This document shows positions 9,361 through 20,010 of a DNA stretch of 64,000 bases, piece after piece. The first letter of the stretch is position 1. Each line of letters opens with the position of its first letter. The stretch is taken from contig NZ_CP029352.1 in assembly GCF_003130795.1 (NCBI RefSeq), positions 1,287,903 to 1,351,902 of the forward strand. Direction: 5' to 3'. The notes below the pieces were generated by a model, which saw only the letters and a list, made by a program, of their open reading frames with translations, was not told the DNA's origin and did no database searches. Position numbers and translations under genes: made by a program. This stretch comes from Azospirillum thermophilum (lineage in GTDB: Bacteria; Pseudomonadota; Alphaproteobacteria; Azospirillales; Azospirillaceae).

Positions 9361-10053
9361 TCAGGCGGACGCGGTGCTGCCCGCCTGGGCGGAGGCGAGC
9401 AACCCGGCCTCCTGCGCGCGGCGCACGGCGTCGGTCCGGTTGCGGGCGCCCAGCTTGCGCAGGATGCGGCGGGTGTGGAGCTTCACCGTGACTTCCTGGA
9501 GACCGAGCTGCCGCCCGATCTCCTTGTTGGTGGCGCCGGTGGCGAGCATGCCGAGCACCTGGCCCTCCCGCTCCGTCAGGGGGGAGGACAGAGGGGCGTC
9601 GCCGTCCTCGTCGCCCTGGCCGTCTTGCTGGTCGTCGCCCTGCTCGTCGAAGTCGCCGGCCGCGGCCAGCAGGTCGAGGGCGACGCTCTTCGGAACGAAG
9701 CTGCCGCCGTCCGCCACCAGCCGCAGCGCCTGCGACAGCACCCGGCGCGGCGTGGTCTTGGGCAGGAAGGCCTCCGCGCCGCAGCGCAGCGCCTCCAGCG
9801 CGGTCTCCGGCTCCTCGGCGCCGGACACGACGGCGATGGGTCCCTCCACGCCGGCGGAGCGCAGGCGGGTGACCGGATCGGCCCCGGCGGTGCCGGGGAT
9901 GCGCCAGTCGAGCACGACGAGGCCGTAACGGCCGGCCGGAAGGTCATCCAGGCCGCCGACGCAGACGACATCGGCGTCCGGCCAAGCCTGGCGGACCGAC
10001 AGTTCCAACGCATCCCGGAACAGCGGATGGTCGTCCGCGACCAGAATCCTCAT
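9361..10053 (-). CDS. LuxR/NarL-family response regulator
   Basis: A 230-residue two-domain regulator. The start at ATG 10053 gives the canonical receiver opening MRILVADDHPLFRDAL; an ATG at 10080 would add nine uncharacteristic residues. The receiver has the acidic pair (Asp7, Asp8), phosphoacceptor Asp49 (LVVLDWRIPG) and the conserved Lys (FLPKTTP). A markedly acidic, glutamine-rich linker (GDDQQDGQGDEDGD) leads to a LuxR helix-turn-helix (LTEREGQVLGML, ATNKEIGRQLGL). It is probably the output partner of the kinase at 7634-9216, encoded on the same strand 144 nt away. The GGATACTATCC palindromes that flank the gene are candidate targets. Confidence 0.92.
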   Translation of the reverse strand: MRILVADDHPLFRDALELSVRQAWPDADVVCVGGLDDLPAGRYGLVVLDWRIPGTAGADPVTRLRSAGVEGPIAVVSGAEEPETALEALRCGAEAFLPKTTPRRVLSQALRLVADGGSFVPKSVALDLLAAAGDFDEQGDDQQDGQGDEDGDAPLSSPLTEREGQVLGMLATGATNKEIGRQLGLQEVTVKLHTRRILRKLGARNRTDAVRRAQEAGLLASAQAGSTASA

Positions 10054-10389
10054 CGAGCGCCCCTCACCACAGCTCGCCACCCACGATGCGCATCGGGCGG
10101 CCTTCCGGGACGCCGCAGGGCGGGTCCCCAGAAAGACACTGTAGCGCCCAGATCCTTAAGCAATTACGACCCCGTCCCGCCCGCGGCCCGCGAAGGCCGG
10201 CAAGGATACTATCCCCGGTATCCCATTTCCCGGCGACAGTATCCTGGCGACCGGCGCAGTAAAGCCGGCGGGACCGCTATGGTGAGTGCAGCGAAACGGC
10301 CCTTTCGGCTTCACCGGCGGACGGTCCGTTCCTGCAGAATCTGTTAGCGGGCCGAAACGAGGTCGGCCGGCATTGAGAGCGCGGGGGCC
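10054..10389. other. Divergent intergenic region between two response-regulator genes
   Basis: This 336-bp gap separates the LuxR-type regulator (leftward) from the CheY-like gene (rightward). It holds the palindrome at 10204-10214 and a partial copy (AGTATCC) at 10237-10243, which shares the GGATACT arm on the minus strand. Both divergent promoters should lie here. I see no convincing -35/-10 pair and no small gene. Confidence 0.5.
10204..10214. promoter_or_regulatory. GGATACTATCC palindrome, copy 2
   Basis: The exact reverse complement of the 9331-9341 palindrome, lying about 150 nt before the LuxR-type regulator start and 176 nt before the CheY-like gene. A third, partial element follows 20 nt later (CAGTATCCTGG). 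Shared sites across the divergent promoter and the kinase promoter suggest one common regulator. Confidence 0.45.
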
Positions 10390-10824
10390 ATGCTGGACGA
10401 CACGAGCGATGACGGGCTGCGGGACGGGCAGGCACGGGTCCTGCTGGTGGACGACGATCCCGACTATCTGCACATGCTGGCCCTGGCGTTCGAGCGGGCC
10501 GGCTACGCCGTCCATCGGGCGCCGAACGGCCTGGAGGCGCAGGAGGTGCTGCGCTGCATGACGGTCGATCTGGTGGTCACCGACATCCTGATGCCGGAGA
10601 GCGACGGGTACGAGCTGATCATGCGCCTGCGCAGGATGTCCGATCCGCCGCCGGTGATCGCCCTGTCCGGCGGCAGCGACCGGCTGCGCATGCCGCTGCC
10701 GCAGCTGGCCGTGCTGCTGGGCGCCGCGGCGGCCTTCGAGAAGGCGTCCGGCCTGACGGATCTTCTGGCGGAGGCCGCGAGGCTGACCGCGACGCGCAAC
10801 GCCCCCGGAGGGACCCGGCCTTGA
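10390..10824 (+). CDS. Single-domain CheY-like response regulator
   Basis: A 144-residue stand-alone receiver. It has the acidic pocket DDD (residues 21-23), phosphoacceptor Asp65 (DLVVTDILMPESDG), a Ser in the switch position (IALSGGSD) and a Lys in AAFEKASG. There is no output domain, so it must act by protein contact, either as a phosphotransfer intermediate or on an effector. Its stop codon abuts the following HD-GYP gene, so the two are co-transcribed. The HPt-containing hybrid kinase upstream is a plausible phosphodonor, but no partner is proven. Confidence 0.9.
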   Translation: MLDDTSDDGLRDGQARVLLVDDDPDYLHMLALAFERAGYAVHRAPNGLEAQEVLRCMTVDLVVTDILMPESDGYELIMRLRRMSDPPPVIALSGGSDRLRMPLPQLAVLLGAAAAFEKASGLTDLLAEAARLTATRNAPGGTRP

Positions 10825-11885
10825 CCATGACCGTACTGATCGTCGACGACGACGAGGCGAACCTGTTCATCATGGCCGCCGTCGTCCGCCGCGTCGACGG
10901 GGCGGAGCCCGTGACCGTGGCGGGACCCGCCGAGGCGCTCGACTGGTTGCGGAACAACGAGCCGGACCTGATCCTGCTCGACCAGATGATGCCGGACATG
11001 GACGGGATGGAGCTGCTGCGCCACATCCGCGAGGACCGGCGCCTGAACGAGGTGCCGGTGGTGATGATCACCGCCAACACCTCGGTCGAGGTGCGGGTGC
11101 GCGCGCTCGACGAGGGGTGCAACGACTTCCTGACCAAGCCCATCGTCGTGCCCGAGGTGCAGGCCCGCATGCGCAACCTGCTGGCGCTCCGCCAGAGCCG
11201 CAGCCTGCTGCGCGACCGCGCCGCCCTGCTGGCGGCGGAGGTCGACCGGGTGACCGCCGCGCTGCAGCGGCAGGGGCAGGAGCTGGTGCACCGGCTGTCG
11301 CGCGCCGCCGAATGCCGCGATCCCGAGACCGGCGCCCATATCGAGCGGATGGCCCGCTATTCCGAGGTGATCGCCGAGGCTGCGGGCTTCGACCGCGACT
11401 ACTCCCGCCAGCTCCGCCACGCCGCACCGATGCACGACATCGGCAAGGTCGGCATCCCGGACCTGATCCTGCTGAAGCCCGGCCGGCTGAGCCCGGAGGA
11501 GCTGCTGATCATGCGCCAGCACACCCAGATCGGCCACCGCATCCTGGCGGACAGCGCCGTTCCGCTGCTGCAGCTCGCGGCCGAGATCGCCCTGTCGCAT
11601 CATGAGAAGTTCGACGGCTCCGGCTATCCCCACGGGCTGGCCGGCAACCGGATCCCGGCCAGCGGGCGGATCGTGGCGGTGGCGGACGTCTTCGACGCCC
11701 TGACCAACGCCCGCCCCTACAAGCGCGCCTGGAGCCTGACGGACGCCCGCGACTTCATGCTGGCCAACCGCGGCAGCCACTTCGACCCGGACTTCATGGA
11801 CGCCTTCCTGACGCGCTGGGACGTGATCCGCGACATCCACCACACGCTGCCCGACATCGAGGAGGTCATGACCCCGGACGACTGA
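10821..11885 (+). CDS. Response regulator with HD-GYP phosphodiesterase domain
   Basis: An RpfG-type regulator that should hydrolyse c-di-GMP when phosphorylated. The N-terminal receiver has phosphoacceptor Asp (LILLDQMMPDMDG, about residue 52) and the Lys of FLTKPIV. A coiled linker follows, then the HD-GYP domain with HDIGKVGIPD and HHEKFDGSGYPHGL, so the metal-binding HD pair and the GYP signature are intact. Two starts are possible. TTG 10821 has GGAGGG 8 nt upstream and overlaps the previous stop; ATG 10827 gives the cleaner N-terminus MTVLIVDDDE (352 residues). Its pairing with a PilZ chemoreceptor 7 kb away suggests local c-di-GMP control of motility or surface behaviour. Confidence 0.93.
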   Translation: MTMTVLIVDDDEANLFIMAAVVRRVDGAEPVTVAGPAEALDWLRNNEPDLILLDQMMPDMDGMELLRHIREDRRLNEVPVVMITANTSVEVRVRALDEGCNDFLTKPIVVPEVQARMRNLLALRQSRSLLRDRAALLAAEVDRVTAALQRQGQELVHRLSRAAECRDPETGAHIERMARYSEVIAEAAGFDRDYSRQLRHAAPMHDIGKVGIPDLILLKPGRLSPEELLIMRQHTQIGHRILADSAVPLLQLAAEIALSHHEKFDGSGYPHGLAGNRIPASGRIVAVADVFDALTNARPYKRAWSLTDARDFMLANRGSHFDPDFMDAFLTRWDVIRDIHHTLPDIEEVMTPDD

Positions 11886-11906
11886 GCAACGGTCCGGCCC
11901 GGCAGG

Positions 11907-12407
11907 TCAGTTGACGATGCGCCAGGAGCCGTCGGGAGCGAGGCACGCGGTGCCATAGACCGGCCGGGCCTGTCCGCCGACGACGGCGGTCGACTGGTAT
12001 TCCCGGCACAGGCGGCCGTCGCGGGCGACATAGTCGGGACCGGCCGGGGAGGCGGACACCGCAGGCGGCGCATAGTAGGCCGGGGGAGACGGCGCGTAGA
12101 CCACCGGCGGCGGCGGCGCCACATAGACCGGGGGAGCCGCATAGACCGGCGGCGGCACATAGACCGGCGGCGGAACGACGACGACGGGCGACCGGTAATA
12201 CCGGTAGGGGCGGTAGTAGCCGGGATCGTAGCCGGGCCAGCCCAACCCGATGCCGACGCCGACATGGACGGAGCTGCGGCCGGCCGACGCCTCCCCGGCC
12301 GACAGCAGAAGGCCACCCGCCAACAGAACCGACGCGATCGCGCGTCCCAGCGCAGCCCGACCAAGCCCAGCCATGACGGCACCCATAATCAACGGCACCC
12401 ATGTCAA
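11907..12407 (-). CDS. Secreted Pro/Tyr-rich surface-antigen-like protein
   Basis: A 166-residue protein of unknown exact function. A hydrophobic N-terminal segment ending GEASAGRSS looks like a signal peptide; ATGs at 12386 and 12374 are alternative starts that would shorten the leader. After a Gly/Tyr stretch comes a repetitive Pro-Val-Tyr region (PPPVYVPPPVYAAPPVYV). The C-terminal block (CREYQSTAVVGGQARPVYGTACLAPDGSWRIV) resembles the 17-kDa surface-antigen and outer-membrane-lipoprotein tail common in alphaproteobacteria, although no lipobox Cys is seen. It stands alone, converging on the HD-GYP gene 21 bp away. A cell-envelope role is inferred. Confidence 0.75.
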   Translation of the reverse strand: MTWVPLIMGAVMAGLGRAALGRAIASVLLAGGLLLSAGEASAGRSSVHVGVGIGLGWPGYDPGYYRPYRYYRSPVVVVPPPVYVPPPVYAAPPVYVAPPPPVVYAPSPPAYYAPPAVSASPAGPDYVARDGRLCREYQSTAVVGGQARPVYGTACLAPDGSWRIVN

Positions 12408-12522
12408 CCGGGCCGCCGCACCGGCGGCAGCCCTTCGTTGGCGTCTGATGATACGTCACTGCGGCCCGCGCGTCACCAGCATCGGCACCGGGCCGGCGAT
12501 GCGCAGATCGCCTAGATATCGC

Positions 12523-12903
12523 CTAGATGTCGAGCGGCAGGTTGTCCGGATCGAGGCCGAGCTGCTCGATGATCGAGCGGGCGAGCGGAATGCTCGTCTC
12601 GAACCGCCACTCCTGACGGCCGGGCTGGTACTCCGACACGTGGGGACGGCCGTTCGCGAAGCGGCGCGGCTGCGCCTCGTACCAGTAGGCGTCGGTCAGC
12701 GCGAACCCGTTCTGCCTGGCATAGGCCTCGGCCACGCCGGGCCAGTCGATGACCGGGCGCTGCGGCCCGTGGCCCTGCTGCTCGAGGAAGGCGACGATGC
12801 GTTTGCCCTCGCGCTCGAAATCGGCGACGCGGATGGTCGCGGGCTGCCTTCCCTCCCGCTGGTACGTCCATTCGTGATGCTGTTCGACCAATGCCTTGTC
12901 CAC
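12523..12903 (-). CDS. Hypothetical protein (126-133 residues)
   Basis: I do not recognise this family. The product is soluble, acidic-basic mixed and without signal peptide or membrane segment. It contains the blocks HHEWTYQREGRQPATIRVADFEREG and SIIEQLGLDPDNLPLDI. GTG 12903 is preferred over ATG 12924 because GGAG lies 8 nt before it; the ATG would follow a 9-bp inverted repeat directly, with no ribosome-binding site. The clear Shine-Dalgarno site and the lack of any better frame support a real gene. It is monocistronic, with about 115 bp to the neighbour on the left. Confidence 0.65.
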   Translation of the reverse strand: MDKALVEQHHEWTYQREGRQPATIRVADFEREGKRIVAFLEQQGHGPQRPVIDWPGVAEAYARQNGFALTDAYWYEAQPRRFANGRPHVSEYQPGRQEWRFETSIPLARSIIEQLGLDPDNLPLDI

Positions 12904-12924
12904 GGCGAATGCTCCGTTTCTCAT

Positions 12925-12950
12925 CCCGTCAGGCTATCTGACCTGACGGG
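12925..12950 (-). promoter_or_regulatory. Inverted repeat in the leader of the hypothetical gene
   Basis: CCCGTCAGG and CCTGACGGG are perfect 9-bp arms around an 8-nt loop, ending next to the in-frame ATG at 12924. It could be an operator or an mRNA hairpin that affects start choice. Its position just ahead of the Shine-Dalgarno site (GGAG) favours a regulatory role, but no regulator is known. Confidence 0.4.
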
Positions 12951-13081
12951 TTGGAGCCAACACTTCCGTCATCCCATCCGGCGAAAGAACCGAAAGGCAG
13001 GACCCTTCGGAGGGAGCTTTGCCCCCTCCGGGCGATCCGGCCACGCAGTCATGTCCGCTATGGTCGTGGAAACGGCCGGCA

Positions 13082-14851
<1,770 letters not shown>

Positions 14852-15034
14852 TCTTATGGTCTCCACCGAGAGATTGGCTGAAGAGAGCTGGCTGACGAGA
14901 GAGTGGTCGGGCACGTAGACCGCAGGATCTGCGGCCATCCAACCATGCCACAGCGCGGGCCAACCGGAAGCACCCAGTTTGCCTAATCAACAATCAGCGC
15001 GCCTCGACAAAGAGCATAGGCGGATCGGCGGAGC

Positions 15035-15853
15035 TCACCCCTTCGCCAGCAGGTCGCGGATGGCGTTGACCAGCGGCTTCATGTGGAAGGAGGACTCCGG
15101 TGCCACGGCGACGGTGCCGCCGGCCGCCTCCACGGCCTCCGCCACCACAGGCCCCACCGCGGCGATGCGGGTGCGGGCGAGGCCCTCGCGGAAGGCGTCG
15201 GCGAGGCCGCGGGATTCGGCCACCTCCTGCAGGCGGCGCACCTGGGGCGAGGCGGTGAAGGCGACGAAGTCGATACGGCCCGCCGCCATGTCGCGGATGG
15301 CGCTCTCCACCGCCCCGGTCTCCGAATCGTTGGCGTAGCGGTAGGGGGTGACGGCGACCGGCACGCCGCCGCGCGCCCGCACCGCCTCCAGCAGCAGGTC
15401 GTTGGGGTTGCCGGGGTAGAGCTGGACGCCGACGGTGCGGCCCGACAGATCCTCGTCGGCCAGCGCCGCGACCACGCCCTCGCTGGTCGGGGCCGGGGCG
15501 GTCCTGTAGGGAGACAGGCCGATCTCGCGCAGGGCCTTCACCGGCTTCGGGCCGCGCACGACGATGCGCAGCCGGCCGAGCGCCGCCACCGTCTCCGCCT
15601 CCAGCCCGGCGGCGCGCGCCACCGTCCTCAGGCGGCGCAGCCCCTCGCCGGTCAGCAGGATCAGGTCATGGAATTCCCCGGCGACCAGCCGCTTCAGCCA
15701 GTCGACCGCCGGGGCGGGGTCGTCGAGATCGAGGATCCGGACCAGCGGGCAGCGGACCGTCTCAGCCCCGTGCTGCTCCAGCATGCCTGCGAAGAGGTCG
15801 AGGTCCCGGCTTTCCGGAACCAGGATGCGCCGCCCCGCCAGATCACCGCCCAT
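15035..15853 (-). CDS. hemD: Uroporphyrinogen-III synthase
   Basis: Closes and inverts ring D of hydroxymethylbilane to form uroporphyrinogen III for haem, sirohaem and cobalamin. The 272-residue product from ATG 15853 has the two-lobed HemD pattern. Lobe one opens with GRRILVPESRDLDLFAGMLEQHGAETV. The interdomain region contains RGPKPVKALREIGL and TSEGVVAAL. Lobe two has RIDFVAFTASPQVRRLQEVAE and a late IAAVGPVVAEAVEAAG. HemD is poorly conserved, so the call rests on overall pattern. No other haem genes are adjacent; this may be an alternative HemD used for sirohaem or B12. An upstream ATG at 15877 is also in frame. Confidence 0.83.
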   Translation of the reverse strand: MGGDLAGRRILVPESRDLDLFAGMLEQHGAETVRCPLVRILDLDDPAPAVDWLKRLVAGEFHDLILLTGEGLRRLRTVARAAGLEAETVAALGRLRIVVRGPKPVKALREIGLSPYRTAPAPTSEGVVAALADEDLSGRTVGVQLYPGNPNDLLLEAVRARGGVPVAVTPYRYANDSETGAVESAIRDMAAGRIDFVAFTASPQVRRLQEVAESRGLADAFREGLARTRIAAVGPVVAEAVEAAGGTVAVAPESSFHMKPLVNAIRDLLAKG

Positions 15854-15924
15854 GTCGCCCGCCCCCTTCCGTTGCACCGCAACAGCCTAACAGCGATGGC
15901 CGGACGGCGGTAGCGGCAGGACCG

Positions 15925-16551
15925 TCAGGCAGCGGCGCGGCGGCAGTGCAGCAGGCTGAACAGGCCGAAGGGCGGCACCGTCTCGATCGACTCGACCTTG
16001 AGGCGGGAGCCGTCGAGCAGCGTGTCCAGCGTGAAGTCCGGCCGCCAGCCCAGCTTCTTCGACAAGGGCGCCAGCCACTCCTCGACCATGCGGCGGATGC
16101 CCGGGCGGGGAGCGGCGAAATGGTTGACGATGACGATGTCGCCGCCCGGCTTGCACACCCGCTCCAGCTCGGCCATCGTGCCGGCCGGATCGGGCACCAC
16201 GGTCATCACGTACATCGCCACCACCACGTCGAAGCTGCCGTCGGCGAAGGCCAGCCTGCCGGCGTCCATCTCCAGCAGCCCGTCGACATGGGTCAGCCCC
16301 TCGCGCTCCACCCGCTCCTTGGCGACGCGCAGCATGTCGGTGGACAGGTCGATGCCGACCACCCGGTTGTCCCGGCGATAGTCGGAGAGGGACAGGCCGG
16401 TGCCCACCCCGACCTCCAGGATGCGCAGGCCGCCGCGCCGGTTCAGCCAGGCGACCGTGGCGTTGCGCCCCGCCCCCAGCAGCACGCCGAAGACGCGGTC
16501 ATAGATGCGGGCATAGCGGCGGTAGGCGGCGCGGATGGATTCGGCGTCCAT
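15925..16551 (-). CDS. PmtA-like class I SAM-dependent methyltransferase
   Basis: A 208-residue soluble methyltransferase. The SAM-binding motif I is LRILEVGVGTGLSLSDY, followed by motif II GIDLSTDMLRVA and motif IV DVVVAMYVMTVVPDP. The N-terminus (AAYRRYARIYDRVFGVLLGAGR) and the NHF of the post-motif strand match phosphatidylethanolamine N-methyltransferases of the Rhodobacter/Sinorhizobium PmtA type, which convert PE to phosphatidylcholine. Phosphatidylcholine is common in plant-associated alphaproteobacteria. Related ubiquinone-type methyltransferases share these motifs, so the substrate is inferred. It faces dctB divergently across a 178-bp gap. Confidence 0.72.
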   Translation of the reverse strand: MDAESIRAAYRRYARIYDRVFGVLLGAGRNATVAWLNRRGGLRILEVGVGTGLSLSDYRRDNRVVGIDLSTDMLRVAKERVEREGLTHVDGLLEMDAGRLAFADGSFDVVVAMYVMTVVPDPAGTMAELERVCKPGGDIVIVNHFAAPRPGIRRMVEEWLAPLSKKLGWRPDFTLDTLLDGSRLKVESIETVPPFGLFSLLHCRRAAA

Positions 16552-16729
16552 GACGGGGGCTCCCAGGGATGGAACGGACCAGGTTCGGGGCTGCCGGTAC
16601 GAAACGGCAAGGTTCGGGCCGGCGACGCGACCATAACCGTCATCGTCGCGTCATGAAAGTGCAGCGAAGGTCGCAAGCTCGGGCGCGGCACTCTGGACAG
16701 ACGGCGGCCCGCCATCCCATAGAGGGGCC

Positions 16730-18560
16730 ATGACCCGCCCCCTGCCCGGACTGGATGCCCGCAACCTCCGCCGAACCGGCCTCGTCGCCGTCGCCCTGAC
16801 GCTCGTGGTGGCCGCCACCGCCTGGGGCACCTACCGGCTGGCCGAGGCGCAGGCGCGCGGCGGGCTGATCGTCAACGGCGACCAGCGGCTCGGCCTCTAT
16901 GCCAGCTCCATCCGCAACGCGGTCGGGCGCTACGACTACCTGCCCTTCCTGCTGGCCCGCGACAAGGACGTGCTGGCCCTTCTGGCCGGGCCGGACGAGG
17001 CGAGGCGCGACGCCGTCAACCGCCAGCTCGAAGAGGCGAACGCCGCGGCGGGATCGGCCGCCCTGTACGTCACCGACCGCGAGGGGCTGGCGCTGGCGTC
17101 GAGCAACTGGCGCGATCCGGCGGTCAGCTTCGTCGGCTACCACTACGCTTTCCGCCCCTACTTCCAGCAGGCGGTGCGGGACGGCAGCGGGCGCTATTTC
17201 GGCATCGGCGTCACCACGGGCACCCCCGGCTATTTCCTGTCCCATGCCGCCCGCGCCACCTCGGGACCGGACAGGCCCGGCGGCGACCTGGCCGGTGTCG
17301 CGGTGGTGAAGATCGACCTGGAGCCGCTGCAGCGCGACTGGGCGGCCGGCGGCGAGCGGGTGCTGGTGTCCGATGGGAACGGCATCGTCTTCCTGGCGAG
17401 CCATGCGGAGTGGAAGTACCGCACGCTGGAACCGATCCCGCCCGACGTCCGCGCCCGGCTGGAGGAGACGCGCCAGTACGACCGCACGGCCATCGAGCCG
17501 CTGGGCCTGACCGACCGGGGGGAGATGCCGGGGCCGGAGGGCCGGACGGTGCGGCTGGTCAGCCTGCCCGGCCCGCGCGGCGAGCCGCAGGCCTTCGTCA
17601 TGCAGGCGATGGAGCTGCCGGAGTTCGGCTGGACCATCCGCTTCCTGTCGGACCTGGAGCCGGTGCGCGCACAGGCGGCGGACGCCGCCATGCTGGCGTC
17701 GGCGCTGGTCCTGCTGCTGGCCGCCGGGCTGCTGCTGGCCCACCAGCGCAACCAGACGCTCCGCCTGCAGCGCGAGGCGCGCGAGGCCCTGGAGCAGCGG
17801 GTGGAGGAGCGCACCCGCGAACTGGTCGAGGCCAACCGCTTCCTGCGCGAGGCGCAGGAGGAGCTGGTGCAGGCCGGCAAGCTCGCGGCCCTCGGCCAGA
17901 TGTCGGCGGCGCTGGCGCACGAGATCAACCAGCCGCTCGCCGCCATCCGCACCTTCGCCGCCTCCACCCGCATCCTGGCGGAGCGCGGGGAGACCGCCAT
18001 GGTGCAGGACAATCTCGCGATGATCGGCGATCTGGCGGAGCGGATGGCGGTGATCTCCGGCCACCTGAAGGAGTTCGCCCGCAAGGGGCCGGCGCGCGTC
18101 GAGGCGGTGCCGGTCGGCCGCGTGCTCGACCGGGCGCTCCTGCTGCTCGGGCCGCGGCTGCGCGAGCAGGGGATCGAGCTGGTGCGCGCGGTCCCGGACG
18201 AGGCGGTGGTGCGCGGCGACGCGGTCCGGCTGGAGCAGGTCTTCGTCAACCTGCTGCGCAACGCCGCCGACGCCATGGCCGGGGCGGAGGTTCGGCGCCT
18301 GAGCCTGTCGGCCTCCCGCCAGGGCGGGGCCCAAACTGGCATGTGGGAAATCCGCGTCGCCGACACCGGCACCGGCATCGCCGAGGCGGACCAGTACCGC
18401 CTGTTCGACCCCTTCTTCACCACCAAGGAGGTGGGCGAGGGGCTGGGCCTCGGCCTGTCGCTGTCCTACGGTATCGTGCGCGACTTCGACGGCAGCCTGC
18501 GGGCGGAGAACAATCCCGACGGCGGCGCCACCTTCGTCGTCCTTCTGCCGGAGGCCTCCC

Positions 18561-18568
<8 letters not shown>
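16730..18568 (+). CDS. dctB: C4-dicarboxylate sensor histidine kinase DctB
   Basis: A 612-residue membrane kinase that senses succinate, fumarate or malate and phosphorylates DctD. TM1 (about residues 17-36) precedes a large periplasmic double-PDC sensor. The sensor has the DctB hallmark series SSNWRDPAVSFVGYHYAFRPYFQQA and RYFGIGVTTGTPGYFLSH. TM2 (about 320-340) leads to a cytoplasmic coiled coil. The phosphoacceptor box is GQMSAALAHEINQPLAAIRTF and the ATPase motifs are NLLRNAADAM, DTGTGI and GEGLGLGLS. It overlaps dctD by 8 nt. No dicarboxylate transporter (dctA or dctPQM) lies within the window, so the system acts on a distant target. Confidence 0.93.
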
Positions 18569-19934
<1,366 letters not shown>

Positions 19935-19935
19935 G

Positions 19936-20010
19936 CCCCGCCGCCTGTGGCGGCGCCGGCCCCCGCCGCCTGTGGCGGCACCGACTTCCGCCGCCTATGG
20001 CGGCACCGGC
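19936..20010. repeat. Three 25-bp tandem repeats, each a small hairpin
   Basis: The core GCCGCCTGTGGCGGC (third copy GCCGCCTATGGCGGC) recurs with an exact 25-bp period, centred near 19947, 19972 and 19997. Each copy is a 6-bp GC stem with a 3-nt loop. The array lies between the convergent dctD and comEC stops, and the third copy contains the comEC stop codon. It could act as a bidirectional terminator or transcript stabiliser; there is no U-tract. Confidence 0.7.
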
